Part shown: one piece after another, positions 8,499 through 17,726 of the stretch
Layout of the letters: every line of letters starts with the position of its first letter
How positions within the stretch are numbered: position 1 is the stretch's first letter
Assembly (NCBI GenBank): GCA_965248155.1
Contig: CBDFIO010000001.1
Location: 248,001-312,000 of the forward strand
Reading direction: 5' to 3'
Source: RFSX01 sp965248155
Lineage (GTDB): Bacteria; Bacteroidota; Bacteroidia; Chitinophagales; Saprospiraceae
Length of the DNA: 64,000 bases
Notes under the pieces: model-generated
The model's input: only the letters and a program-made list of their open reading frames with translations
Database searches by the model: none
Told to the model about the DNA's origin: nothing
Made by a program: the position numbers and the translations under genes

Positions 8499-9467
8499 AT
8501 GAGTTATTTAGACGTAACGAAAGATGTTTATAAGAAGGCAGCAGAATCTCCGGATGTAGGTTTGTGTTGTACAACGACACCCATTTGGCAATTGCCGGGA
8601 TTAGAAATGCCGGGGATAATGCTTGAAATGAATTATGGTTGTGGAACTACTGTCCACCCCCGGGATCTTGTAAACGATCCCAATATTCTTTATGTTGGCG
8701 TTGGCGGCGGAATGGAAGTACTCCAGTTTAGTTATTTCAGTAGAAAAAAGGGAGGAGTTGTCGGTGTTGATGTCGTTGATGAAATGTTAACGGCTTGCCA
8801 GAAGAACCTGCATATAGCAGAAGATATTAATCCATGGTTCAATCATGAATTTGTAGATCTCAGAAAAGGCACTGCTTTAAATTTGCCAGTCGAAAGTGAA
8901 TCAATAGATGTAGCAGCACAAAATTGTCTTTTTAATATATTTGAAAAAGAAGATTTGAAAAAAGCACTCAGAGAAATCTATAGAGTGCTCAAACCTCATG
9001 GGAGGCTAGTATTATCTGATCCTGTCTGTGAACAATATATGCCTCAGAATCTAAGAGATGATGATAGATTAAGAGCCCTGTGCATAAGCGGGTCTCTTCC
9101 TTTGCAAGAGTACCTGGATCTGATTACAGAAATAGGTTTTGGAACTGTAGAAGTTCGTGCTAAAAGACCATATCGCATATTAAGTCCTAACCATTATGAT
9201 GTAGATGAGATTATCTATATCGAATCTGTAGAAGTTGCGGCGATAAAAGACCCTATGCCGGAGGATGGGCCATGTATATTTACCGGTAAATCAGCCATTT
9301 ATTATGGCAAGGATGATCATTTTGATGATAAGAAAGGTCATGTCCTTCTTCAGAATCAACCTGTAGCTATTTGTGATAAGACGGCTGGAGCCTTAGCTGA
9401 TTTGGAAAGGGAAGATATTCACCTTTCAGAATCTACTTTCTTCTATGATGGTGGTGGATGTTGCTAA
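8499..9467 (+). CDS. arsM: Arsenosugar-type As(III) S-adenosylmethionine methyltransferase
   Basis: The 322-residue protein matches the ArsM form associated with arsenosugar synthesis. It has a conserved N-terminal GLCCTTTPIWQLPGLEMP with paired Cys, then GCG near residue 48. The SAM-binding motif is VGVGGGMEVLQFS, followed by GVDVVDEML and the AAQNCLFNIF Cys. The C-terminus ends in GGGCC after SESTFFYD. It would methylate arsenite in the cytoplasm. The usual partner, the radical-SAM protein ArsS, is not in the window; the gene stands alone between divergent neighbours. The start is ATG at 8499. The Cys residues expected to bind As(III) are all present. Confidence 0.85.
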   Translation: MSYLDVTKDVYKKAAESPDVGLCCTTTPIWQLPGLEMPGIMLEMNYGCGTTVHPRDLVNDPNILYVGVGGGMEVLQFSYFSRKKGGVVGVDVVDEMLTACQKNLHIAEDINPWFNHEFVDLRKGTALNLPVESESIDVAAQNCLFNIFEKEDLKKALREIYRVLKPHGRLVLSDPVCEQYMPQNLRDDDRLRALCISGSLPLQEYLDLITEIGFGTVEVRAKRPYRILSPNHYDVDEIIYIESVEVAAIKDPMPEDGPCIFTGKSAIYYGKDDHFDDKKGHVLLQNQPVAICDKTAGALADLEREDIHLSESTFFYDGGGCC

Positions 9468-9481
9468 TTTAAAAATATCGG

Positions 9482-10693
9482 CTAAACTTTTTCAATAACA
9501 AGGGCATAGCCTTGACCTACGCCTACACACATTGTAGCCAAACCATATTGAACATTCTTTTCATGCAGTTCAAGAGCAGCAGAATAAGTAATCCTGGTCC
9601 CTGATGCACCTAAGGGGTGGCCAATAGCTATAGCTCCTCCATTAGGATTAATTCTGGGGTCATCATCTGCCAATCCAAGTTCTCTTGTACAAGCCAGACT
9701 TTGAGCTGCAAAAGCTTCATTTAACTCTATTACACCTACATCTTCAAGTTTAATTCCTGCTCTTTTCAGTGCTTTATTTGAAGCGCCAACTGGACCAATA
9801 CCCATAATTCGTGGTTCTACACCAACAACTGCAGAACTTACAAGACGTGCAATTGGATTTAGGTCGTATTTTTTAACAGCATCATAAGAGGCAATTATTA
9901 CTGCGGCAGCACCATCATTTAGACCCGATGAATTTCCAGCTGTTACAGATCCACCATCCTTTTTGAAAGCGGTCCTTAGTTTTGAAAGAATTTCAATGGA
10001 AGAACCAGGTTTAATAAATTCGTCTTTGTCAAAAAGAATAGGATCTTTTTTTCTTTGAGGAATTTGGATCTCAGTGATCTCTTTTGATAATCGTCCATTC
10101 TTTTGAGCTTCAGAAGCTTTCATCTGAGACCAATAGGCAAATTTGTCCTGATCTTCCCGGCTGATATTAAATTTTTCAGCTAGATTTTCTGCGATCGTAC
10201 CCATACCATCCGTCCCATACAAAGCTTCCAATTTTGGATTTATAAAACGCCAGCCAAAACTACTATCATGCATTTGAGCGTCTCTGCCGTAGGCTTTTGA
10301 AACTTTTGAAATAACCCAGGGACCTCTGGTCATATGCTCAACTCCTCCAGATAAAAACAATTCACCATCTCCGGTTTGGATGGCTCTGTGGGCATGGATT
10401 ATTGCGGACATCCCTGAGGCACAAAGTCGATTAACAGTTTCACCCGGGACTGACCACGGCATACCGGCCAACAATGAAGCCATTCTGGCAACGTTACGAT
10501 TGTCTTCACCCGCCTGATTAGCACAACCAATGATTACATCTTCAAAAGCTTCTTTAGGAATGTTAGGATTCTGTTCTAGTAAAGATGTGATCACATGTGC
10601 TATCAAATCGTCTGTTCTTATACTCGATAATGTTCCTCCAAAATTTCCAAAAGCTGTTCTTGTACCATCAACGATATATGTTTCTCGACTCAT
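9482..10693 (-). CDS. Acetyl-CoA C-acyltransferase (thiolase, PcaF/PaaJ-like)
   Basis: This thiolase of about 403 residues contains VNRLCASGMSAI with the nucleophilic Cys near residue 91, GGVEHMTRGP, NEAFAAQS, GHPLGASGTR and the C-terminal CVGVGQG Cys. The GGVExM(S/T)RxP segment is typical of 3-oxoadipyl-CoA or general 3-ketoacyl-CoA thiolases, so the chain-length preference is not settled. An upstream in-frame TTG (10699) exists, but the ATG at 10693 (MSRETYIVDG) fits the family start. It lies 30 bases downstream of a BtuF-like gene on the same strand. No other beta-oxidation gene is adjacent. Confidence 0.9.
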   Translation of the reverse strand: MSRETYIVDGTRTAFGNFGGTLSSIRTDDLIAHVITSLLEQNPNIPKEAFEDVIIGCANQAGEDNRNVARMASLLAGMPWSVPGETVNRLCASGMSAIIHAHRAIQTGDGELFLSGGVEHMTRGPWVISKVSKAYGRDAQMHDSSFGWRFINPKLEALYGTDGMGTIAENLAEKFNISREDQDKFAYWSQMKASEAQKNGRLSKEITEIQIPQRKKDPILFDKDEFIKPGSSIEILSKLRTAFKKDGGSVTAGNSSGLNDGAAAVIIASYDAVKKYDLNPIARLVSSAVVGVEPRIMGIGPVGASNKALKRAGIKLEDVGVIELNEAFAAQSLACTRELGLADDDPRINPNGGAIAIGHPLGASGTRITYSAALELHEKNVQYGLATMCVGVGQGYALVIEKV

Positions 10694-10723
10694 TTTCAAT
10701 ATTTGTTAATCAAAGGTCTAAAA

Positions 10724-11455
10724 TTAAGAGTGAAAGCCTTTTAAATATGATTTTTTCTTCAATACTCTGCTTCCATACCAACTGAATGCTTCTCCATCGA
10801 CAAGTAAAACTCTGGAATTAGGAAATTGTTTATCAAATTGGAGGCGATGCTTTTCAGCAAATGGAAAAGGTTCTGATGATAAGAGTATATATTCCGGGCT
10901 TTTTGATCTCAGCTCTTCTAATTCAATTTCTGGATATCTCGTTCTGTCGCCGAATATATTTTCAAAACCCAAATGATTTAACATCGAATGAATAAAAGCA
11001 TGGCCAATTGTCATAATTGGATTGTTCCATATAATGTATGCCGCGGTGCTATGTTTATACTTTTTGAGTTCTACATATGCTTCATTCAATTCCGAGCACA
11101 ATGCTTTACCTTCCTTAATTCTGTTCGTTATTTGAGCAATATCATTACATAGCAAAATACTGTCTTCAATCGTTTTTATATCGGACACAAAAACTTCAGA
11201 GATCTCTGATAAAGCTTCAATTTGAGCTTTGTCATTTTCTTCTTTGTTGGCAATAATAAGATCTGGTTTAAGAGGTAATATTTTATCAAGGTCAAGTGTT
11301 TTTGTGCCGCCAATGCGCAACTTATTTTTGAACCATTTATTGGGGTGAATACAGAATTTTGTAATGCCAATAACTTCTTCTTCCAGTTTTAAATCATACA
11401 GTAATTCCGTCTGAGAGGGGACTGTAGATATGATTTTTAATCTTTTCGAACTCAA
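10724..11455 (-). CDS. BtuF/TroA-like helical-backbone metal-receptor protein without a signal peptide
   Basis: The 243-residue protein has the periplasmic-binding-protein class III pattern: RLKIISTVPSQTELLYDL, GITKFCIHP, RIGGTKTLDLDKILPLKPDLII, then a second lobe with GFENIFG and YILLSSEPFPF. Homologues are annotated as cobalamin- or iron-chelate-binding proteins. It begins at a TTG directly at the first beta-strand. No signal peptide or lipobox is present and no ABC permease is nearby, so it may act in the cytoplasm. It is divergently placed from the metalloprotease gene. Confidence 0.7.
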   Translation of the reverse strand: MSSKRLKIISTVPSQTELLYDLKLEEEVIGITKFCIHPNKWFKNKLRIGGTKTLDLDKILPLKPDLIIANKEENDKAQIEALSEISEVFVSDIKTIEDSILLCNDIAQITNRIKEGKALCSELNEAYVELKKYKHSTAAYIIWNNPIMTIGHAFIHSMLNHLGFENIFGDRTRYPEIELEELRSKSPEYILLSSEPFPFAEKHRLQFDKQFPNSRVLLVDGEAFSWYGSRVLKKKSYLKGFHS

Positions 11456-11519
11456 TTGTCAGGAAGATTTATTTTAAATTGCCAAATCTGAATATCTTAA
11501 TAGCGAATATAAAATTACT

Positions 11520-13049
11520 ATGAAAAATATTTCTACCCTTATTCTCCTTTTATTCTCATTTTCGATGCTTTTTGGCCAAAACGAACCAGGACCTTGTGGT
11601 ACACAGGCTTACAAGTCTCCTTGGCTTAAAAAGTATCAGGCTAATCCAAGTCAATACGATTATAAGCGAGCAGAGACTATCCATTTAGCGATAACGATTA
11701 ATAGGGTAGGACAAACGAATGGTCTCGGGAAGATGAAAGAAACGAATTTGCTTAACTCCATGTGTACTTTACAGAATGATTTTGAGGATACAGATATTAG
11801 ATTCTATCTGAAAGAAAAAATCAGAGATATTAATGATTCTGATTTTTTCAATCATGAATCTGTTATTGATGGCGGATTGAAAATGTTTGAATATAATGTG
11901 GATAACACGATCAATTGCTATTTGGTCAGTGATGCAGCGGGGAATTGTGGATATAATTTACCTTGGGCCGGTGTTGCTGTCCAAGAATCCTGTGCCACTC
12001 CGGCAGATCACACCTGGGCGCATGAAATGGGACATGCACTTGCTCTTCCACACCCCTTTTTAGGATGGGAAGGAGGTGTATGGCATGATTTCAGTGTGGC
12101 CCATGATTATAATGATCCAGCCCCTGAAAAAGTCTTATATAATTATACAAACTTTAAAGATTCACTGGTTCTGGATACGGTATTGATAGATACAACTTTT
12201 GTCGAAAAAATGGATCGTAGCAATTGTCATATTGCGGCTGATGGATTTTGTGATACAAAACCGGATTATATTTATCAAAGATGGCAATGTAATGCCGATA
12301 CTATAAGTCTTATAGAACAGACGGACCCTGATGGAATTAAATTCAATTCTGACGGCACTTTGATTATGTCCTATTCTATAGATAATTGTTCTGTACGTTT
12401 TTCAGAAGAACAAATCCTGGCGATGAGAGCGAATGCTCTTGATGAAAAACCGGAAATGTCATCCGTAGATCTCGATTTTCCAGAGGTAACAGATCCGCTT
12501 ACTATTCAACATCAAGTTCCAGCTGAAGATGAAACAGTATTTTTTAGAGATATAGAATTTAATTGGTCCGGTCATCAAGACGATCAGTATTATCTATTTC
12601 AGATAGGTGTTGAGTCCACTTTCAGCGTGGTTCTTTTTGATACGATTGTAGATAATCCATCATTAACTATGAAAGAAGCGGATACAAGTTGGGGCAGTTT
12701 ATTTTGGAGAGTCCAACCATTTACTGCAGATAATTTCTGTATAGAATATAGTCTTGGAAGCAGCTTTTTCCCTTCAGAAAGTACTTCCGCATCAGAAGTT
12801 GGCATTCTTGATTTAAACATCTATCCAACAGTACTTCATAATGGGCAAAACACACTATTTTTTCAATCAAATAAAAATTTGGACGAAACAAATTATGCAA
12901 TTTATTCTCTTACCGGATTGAGAATTCAGGAAGGTGAGATAAGGCAGAACAAAATAGATATTGATCCATCACAAATGGCACAAGGGATGTATGCTTTGAA
13001 GTTGGTTTATAAGGGGCAATTAATCATCAAGAAGTTCTTTGTCGAATAA
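11520..13049 (+). CDS. Secreted M43 (pappalysin-like) metalloprotease with T9SS sorting domain
   Basis: The 509-residue product starts with a signal peptide ending FGQ (about residue 20). The zinc site HEMGHALALPH is at residues 168-178, matching HExxHxxxxxH. A Cys-containing DGFCDTKPD loop and the Met-turn MSYS (about residue 283) follow, as in M43 enzymes. Residues ~310-420 form a beta domain. The last ~80 residues (LDLNIYPTVLHNG to IIKKFFVE) are a type A T9SS sorting domain. It should be exported and attached to or released from the cell surface. The substrate is unknown. It has its own divergent upstream region and abuts convergent hemD. Confidence 0.9.
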   Translation: MKNISTLILLLFSFSMLFGQNEPGPCGTQAYKSPWLKKYQANPSQYDYKRAETIHLAITINRVGQTNGLGKMKETNLLNSMCTLQNDFEDTDIRFYLKEKIRDINDSDFFNHESVIDGGLKMFEYNVDNTINCYLVSDAAGNCGYNLPWAGVAVQESCATPADHTWAHEMGHALALPHPFLGWEGGVWHDFSVAHDYNDPAPEKVLYNYTNFKDSLVLDTVLIDTTFVEKMDRSNCHIAADGFCDTKPDYIYQRWQCNADTISLIEQTDPDGIKFNSDGTLIMSYSIDNCSVRFSEEQILAMRANALDEKPEMSSVDLDFPEVTDPLTIQHQVPAEDETVFFRDIEFNWSGHQDDQYYLFQIGVESTFSVVLFDTIVDNPSLTMKEADTSWGSLFWRVQPFTADNFCIEYSLGSSFFPSESTSASEVGILDLNIYPTVLHNGQNTLFFQSNKNLDETNYAIYSLTGLRIQEGEIRQNKIDIDPSQMAQGMYALKLVYKGQLIIKKFFVE

Positions 13050-13709
13050 TTAATTGCTAAAGCTCGAACGAATTAAATTATATAGATTTTCTATTCCCGG
13101 GATTGGACAAAACTGGACTTTTTGAGAAGTTAAATCAAAGATTTTTGACGCTGTAGTTTTACCGATGGCAAATAACTTTTCTTCTTTATAATCATATTTA
13201 TTGAAATAAGCCTCCACATTCGCAGGACTTGTAAAAACAAGAATATCTGATTCCGGAATGTCGATATCATGTTTTATTTCATTTGAATAAATTCCAAGGT
13301 CAATAATTTGATCATCGTCAAAGGCGTTTTTCAGGAAATGTATGGAGTGCTTTGCCCTGGGTATAAGTAGTTTTTTGTTTTGAACCCTGGATTTTAACGC
13401 TTCAATAATGTGTTCTGAACTTGTGTTGGCAATATAATCCGGAAGACTAGAATTAATGGCTTTGAAGATATTAGCGCTTCCTTCTCCCATTACCCCATAT
13501 GACAGTTGATCTGAATAGCCAACTTTTTCAAAAAAGGTTTTAATTGCAAAAGGGCTGTAGAAAAAGACCCAATCATAGGAAGGAGGGATTTCAAAATCTA
13601 GTTTTTTGAATTGGATTAAAGATTGACCGGATACTTTTATTCCTTCTGCATTTAATCTATAAAAAACAGAATTTTTATCTAAATTCCTGGATATGAAAAG
13701 ACGTCTCAA
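13050..13709 (-). CDS. hemD: Uroporphyrinogen-III synthase
   Basis: The 219-residue protein shows the two-lobe HemD pattern with weak overall conservation: RRLFISRN at the start, DWVFFYSPFAIKTF, GVMGEGSA, then LVFTSPANVEAY and FAIGKTTASKI. It cyclises hydroxymethylbilane to uroporphyrinogen III. It begins at TTG overlapping the previous stop (TTGA), directly coupled to the exonuclease-like gene and hemC on the same strand, which supports the assignment. Its 3' end abuts the metalloprotease gene with no gap. Confidence 0.85.
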   Translation of the reverse strand: MRRLFISRNLDKNSVFYRLNAEGIKVSGQSLIQFKKLDFEIPPSYDWVFFYSPFAIKTFFEKVGYSDQLSYGVMGEGSANIFKAINSSLPDYIANTSSEHIIEALKSRVQNKKLLIPRAKHSIHFLKNAFDDDQIIDLGIYSNEIKHDIDIPESDILVFTSPANVEAYFNKYDYKEEKLFAIGKTTASKIFDLTSQKVQFCPIPGIENLYNLIRSSFSN

Positions 13710-14302
13710 TCTTCTAAATCGAATAAGTCTTCAAACTGTCCGCCCATCATTAATGCTTTGAAACATCTGGTGGCAGCTATTACATCTGCCCGTGCATTAT
13801 TAGGTGGGGAATAAGTCTTTTTAAAAATGATAGAATGTAATTCGGTCAAACTAGGCCATTTGTAACCACCGGTTCTGGAAGGCAATTTGCAAAAGAATGT
13901 ACTTTCCTGCATAATACAGAACCGTTCTTTTTTGAATAAATCATGGCTCATCCCTTTCCTAAGATATTCTGCGGCCAAAGTATTTTCATTAAAATTGAGA
14001 TTGTGAGCGAATACGAATTCTACATCTTGAAGACTATCATTAAATCCTTTTAGGACGTCTTCTAAGGGTGCTCCCTTTGTTTTTATATCGTCTTCGGCAA
14101 TTTTACAACGATTCTCAATTGCAGGTGTAAAACCAAATCCTTCCGGAATGATAATGTGATCATAATCATTCACAGGATTTAATTCTTTATTGAGAATAAT
14201 CCATGACATATGAATTATTCTAGGCCAGTTAAAAGTGTCCGAAAAAGGAGCTTTCCAACTCTTGGGTTTATCAATTCCGGAGCAGTCAAAAATGAGATAC
14301 AT
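13706..14302 (-). CDS. DnaQ-fold 3'-5' exonuclease homologue with lost catalytic residues
   Basis: The overall pattern is a Bacteroidota DEDDh exonuclease (MYLIFD..., NWPRIIHMSW, IIIPEGF, FAHNLNF, GYKWPSLTELH). The ExoI motif, normally DTETTG, reads D6-C-S-G. The ExoII motif, normally HNxxFD, has Asn105 for Asp. The ExoIII His, normally in HNAxxD, is Asn168, with only Asp173 kept. At most two of the five active-site residues remain. The fold is kept over ~198 residues, so it is probably a binding or scaffold pseudoenzyme rather than a decaying gene. It lies between hemC (9 bases upstream) and hemD (4-base overlap). Confidence 0.75.
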   Translation of the reverse strand: MYLIFDCSGIDKPKSWKAPFSDTFNWPRIIHMSWIILNKELNPVNDYDHIIIPEGFGFTPAIENRCKIAEDDIKTKGAPLEDVLKGFNDSLQDVEFVFAHNLNFNENTLAAEYLRKGMSHDLFKKERFCIMQESTFFCKLPSRTGGYKWPSLTELHSIIFKKTYSPPNNARADVIAATRCFKALMMGGQFEDLFDLED

Positions 14303-14311
14303 GCAACAAAT

Positions 14312-15202
14312 TTAGTTTAATAATTCTTGGACGACCTTTTCAGCAAGCTGAAAAGTTGTACTCTGGGAGACAATGATTCTTTTCATTTTTTCACCTTGTT
14401 GATAAGCTGCTGACACATGATAATTATTTGATGGATCTTTTTCACAAAAAACCCCCAGAGGAATGTGACAGCCACCACCTATCAATTGAAGTACCTTACG
14501 CTCGACATTACTTAATTCTGATACTTCACGGTGATGAATTTTGTTTAATATTCTTCTCATCTCATTATCATTTTCCCGGCATTGGTAGGCAATAATACCT
14601 TGACCAGGAGCGGGAATAAATTCTCTGGGATGAAGACGGAGGACTTCATAAGCGGCAAGATCAGATGATAATCTGTTAACTCCTGCTTTTGCTAAAATTA
14701 TTCCATCATATTCTCCGGAATCCAACTTAGAAATCCGGGTGGGTACATTCCCTCTAAGATCTTTGATGATAATATGATCGAGAAGGTCTTTTATTTGAGC
14801 TCTTCTTCTTACGGAAGAAGTTCCGATTACAGCACCTTTTTTTAGTTTAAGTGTTTGAGAATTGTCAATCGAATCTTTTCTTATTATCAATACATCTGAA
14901 GGATCTTCTCTCTTGGATAGGCCAGCAATTACGAGACCTTGAGGTGACTCCGTAGGAAGATCTTTTAATGAATGAACGGCAACGTCAATTTTTTTATTTA
15001 GAAGGGAATCTTCAATTTCTTTTGTAAAAAATCCTTTCCCTTCCATCTTATCAAAACTTAAATTCTGAATTTTATCACCTTGTGTTTTGATAATCTTCAG
15101 TTCAGTGATACTATTTAATTCGATCAGTTGTTCTTGTAAGTTTTTAGCTTGCCAAAGTGCCAATTGACTTCCTCTTGTCCCAATTACGATAAGTCTTCTC
15201 AA
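14312..15202 (-). CDS. hemC: Porphobilinogen deaminase (hydroxymethylbilane synthase)
   Basis: The 296-residue protein is full length for HemC: GTRGSQLALWQA, GKGFFTKEIE, DVAVHSLKDLPTE, GTSSVRRRAQ, LRGNVPTR and GQGIIAYQCR. The cofactor Cys lies in GGGCHIPLG at residue 245. It polymerises four porphobilinogens to hydroxymethylbilane. The start is TTG, because no ATG lies between it and the conserved first strand. It heads an operon with the exonuclease-like gene and hemD and is divergent from lpxD. Confidence 0.95.
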   Translation of the reverse strand: MRRLIVIGTRGSQLALWQAKNLQEQLIELNSITELKIIKTQGDKIQNLSFDKMEGKGFFTKEIEDSLLNKKIDVAVHSLKDLPTESPQGLVIAGLSKREDPSDVLIIRKDSIDNSQTLKLKKGAVIGTSSVRRRAQIKDLLDHIIIKDLRGNVPTRISKLDSGEYDGIILAKAGVNRLSSDLAAYEVLRLHPREFIPAPGQGIIAYQCRENDNEMRRILNKIHHREVSELSNVERKVLQLIGGGCHIPLGVFCEKDPSNNYHVSAAYQQGEKMKRIIVSQSTTFQLAEKVVQELLN

Positions 15203-15289
15203 TCTTTATTCATTTTTATAAATAACATTGTTAATTTCCACGTTAAAGGTATTACAAGTTCAATAAACACAATCTTTCTTAGAGGAAAT

Positions 15290-16333
15290 ATGTCATATAC
15301 ATTAGGAAAATTAGCCGAAATAATTGGAGGCACGGTTAAAGGGGATGATCAAATACAAATTACAGGAGCTAATGGGATTGAAAACGCTCAGCAAGGAGAT
15401 ATCAGTTTTGTCTCCAATCAGAAATATTTGAATAATCTTAGCTCGACTGAAGCTTCAGCACTTTTGATGGATTCCAGCCTATACAAACCATCATATTCTA
15501 TAGCTTGCTTATTAGTTGAAAATACTTATTCAGCGCTGGCAGATCTTTTGGCTATATTTTCTCCTGTCAACAATACAATTACCACGAATGAAGAATTAAG
15601 TTTTGTTCATGACGAAGCTCAATTGGCTGAGAATGTAAGTGTAGGTCTTTTTTCGATAATAGAAAAAGGGGCTACGATTGGAAAGAATACAAGAATTTTC
15701 GGTCAGGTATATATTGGTGATAATGTAATTATTGGTGACAACTGTACCTTATTCCCGGGAGTAAAAGTGTATTCTGGATGTGAAATTGGCAATAATGTGA
15801 TTTTACATGCCAATTCAATTATTGGCTCAGATGGCTTTGGGTTTGCACCTTTGGAAGATGGAAGTTTTAAAAAAATACCTCAAATTGGAAATGTAATAAT
15901 TGAATCAGATGTAGAAATTGGTGCAAATACAGTAATTGATAGAGCTTCAATGGGTTCAACAATTGTCCGTACTGGCACAAAATTGGATAACTTAATACAG
16001 ATAGCACATAATGTAGAGATCGGAGAGCACACGGTTATTGCTGCTCAGGCGGGTATAGCTGGGAGTTCGAAAATAGGAAGACATTGCCAGATTGGCGGTC
16101 AGTCGGGCATTGTAGGCCATTTACAGATCGCAGATCAAACGATGATTCAAGCACAGAGCGGAATGACTAAAAGCGTTAATGAAAAAGGAACAAAATGGTA
16201 TGGATCCCCTGCTATCGATTACAATAATTATTTAAAATCCTTTGCGATATACAAGAATTTGCCCGACCTTCAATCTAGAATAAACAAACTTGAAAAATTG
16301 TTGGGAGAACTTCAGCAATCGCTGAATAAATGA
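15290..16333 (+). CDS. lpxD: UDP-3-O-(3-hydroxyacyl)glucosamine N-acyltransferase
   Basis: This 347-residue protein has the N-terminal uridine-binding domain (YTLGKLAEIIGGTVKGD, FVSNQKYLNNL). A left-handed beta-helix of hexapeptide repeats follows, with the catalytic His in IQIAHNVEIGEH and the GSDGFGFAP loop. It adds the second acyl chain in lipid A synthesis. A longer frame opens at 15149 but overlaps hemC. The ATG at 15290 has an AGAGGA ribosome site and matches the family start. It is first in the lipid A operon. Confidence 0.95.
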   Translation: MSYTLGKLAEIIGGTVKGDDQIQITGANGIENAQQGDISFVSNQKYLNNLSSTEASALLMDSSLYKPSYSIACLLVENTYSALADLLAIFSPVNNTITTNEELSFVHDEAQLAENVSVGLFSIIEKGATIGKNTRIFGQVYIGDNVIIGDNCTLFPGVKVYSGCEIGNNVILHANSIIGSDGFGFAPLEDGSFKKIPQIGNVIIESDVEIGANTVIDRASMGSTIVRTGTKLDNLIQIAHNVEIGEHTVIAAQAGIAGSSKIGRHCQIGGQSGIVGHLQIADQTMIQAQSGMTKSVNEKGTKWYGSPAIDYNNYLKSFAIYKNLPDLQSRINKLEKLLGELQQSLNK

Positions 16334-16334
16334 T

Positions 16335-17726
16335 ATGAAACAAAAAACCATAAAGCAGAAGTTTGAACTGGAGGGTATTGGTCTTCACACAGGGGAAAAA
16401 GTTCATTTAACTTGCATTCCGGCAGATGTTAATTCTGGTATAAAATTTAAAAGGACTGACCTGGATGGTTCTCCGGTTATTGATGCCTACATAATGAATG
16501 TTGATTCTACTTACAGAAGCACATGCCTGAAGAAGAATGATATTTTCATATATACAATCGAACATCTTCTTTCTGCATTATATGGTCTGAATGTTGACAA
16601 TGTTTTAGTAGAATTAACAGGCCCGGAGATTCCTATTTTAAATGGCAGCGCAGAACCTTTTGTAGAAAAAATTCTTGAGTCTGGATTGGAAGAACAAGAC
16701 GGAGATAGAGAATATATAGAGTTTGATGAGGAATTGGAATTTAAAGATGAAGTTAGTGGCGCCGAATATCTTTACTTACCTCCAGATAAAGATCACTTAT
16801 TTGAAATAACATCAATCATCGATTATCACTCTAAAGTTGGAAGACAGGTTGCAGTTTATAATCCAGATATTTCTTATCATAAGGAAATTGCACCTTCAAG
16901 GACTTTTGTTTTTGTAAATGAATTAGAAGAGCTATTTCAGAAAGGTGTTATCAAAGGCGGCAGAGTTGACAATGCAATCGTATTCGGTCATGATGAATTT
17001 CCAAAGGAGAAAGTGAAAGAATTAGCTACCAAATTCAATGTAGAAGAAGATGTAATTGTTGATAATGGTATTTTGAATGGCTTAATTTTGCAATTTCCAA
17101 ATGAACCGGCCAGACATAAATTACTGGATTTACTCGGTGATTTATATCTGCTCAAAAAACCTATAAAAGGCAGGATAATTGCCAAAAAGCCAGGTCATAC
17201 CGGAAATATTGCATTTACAAGATTCCTACGGGATCAATTTCAGAAAAAAATAAAACTTAAAGGAAAGCCCAGTTATAAATTGGGCCAAGAGGTTATTTAT
17301 GGTGTAGAAGAAATTAAAAGCCTCATTCCGCACAGGTTTCCTTTTTTATTGGTTGAAAAAATAATAGAGCTTACAGAATCAAAAGTTGTCGGTCTTAAAA
17401 ATGTAAGTATTAATGAAGCATTTTTCCAAGGTCACTTCCCTGGAAACCCTGTGTTTCCGGGCGTTTTACAAATGGAAGCTTTAGCTCAAACAGGAGGTAT
17501 TTTAGCGCTTTCCACAGTTGAAGATCCTGAAAACTGGGACACTTATTTTTTGAAGATGGATAATGTCAAATTCAAGAAAATAGTACATCCAGGCGATACA
17601 ATCATTTTGAAAATGGAATTATTAACACCAATAAGAAGAGGAATTGTTCACATGCAAGGAACAGCATATGTTGGTGATTCTATCGTTTCTGAAGGAGAAC
17701 TTAAAGCACAAATAATTAAAAGGTAG
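16335..17726 (+). CDS. lpxC/fabZ: Bifunctional LpxC deacetylase / FabZ 3-hydroxyacyl-ACP dehydratase
   Basis: The 463-residue fusion is typical of Bacteroidota. Residues ~1-305 are LpxC, with zinc ligands His77 (IEHLLSALYG) and the His and Asp of ARHKLLDLLGDLY, plus the KPGHTGN motif. Residues ~318-463 are FabZ, with HRFPFLL (His333), GHFPGNPVFPGVLQMEA and a hot-dog fold ending. One protein thus deacetylates the lipid A precursor and dehydrates hydroxyacyl-ACP, linking lipid A and fatty acid supply. It begins 1 base after lpxD and ends directly before lpxA. Confidence 0.97.
   Translation: MKQKTIKQKFELEGIGLHTGEKVHLTCIPADVNSGIKFKRTDLDGSPVIDAYIMNVDSTYRSTCLKKNDIFIYTIEHLLSALYGLNVDNVLVELTGPEIPILNGSAEPFVEKILESGLEEQDGDREYIEFDEELEFKDEVSGAEYLYLPPDKDHLFEITSIIDYHSKVGRQVAVYNPDISYHKEIAPSRTFVFVNELEELFQKGVIKGGRVDNAIVFGHDEFPKEKVKELATKFNVEEDVIVDNGILNGLILQFPNEPARHKLLDLLGDLYLLKKPIKGRIIAKKPGHTGNIAFTRFLRDQFQKKIKLKGKPSYKLGQEVIYGVEEIKSLIPHRFPFLLVEKIIELTESKVVGLKNVSINEAFFQGHFPGNPVFPGVLQMEALAQTGGILALSTVEDPENWDTYFLKMDNVKFKKIVHPGDTIILKMELLTPIRRGIVHMQGTAYVGDSIVSEGELKAQIIKR

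Noticed and set aside
15149..15289. Upstream extension of the lpxD frame
   Set aside because: It overlaps hemC on the other strand, does not match LpxD N-termini, and the ATG at 15290 has a good ribosome site.
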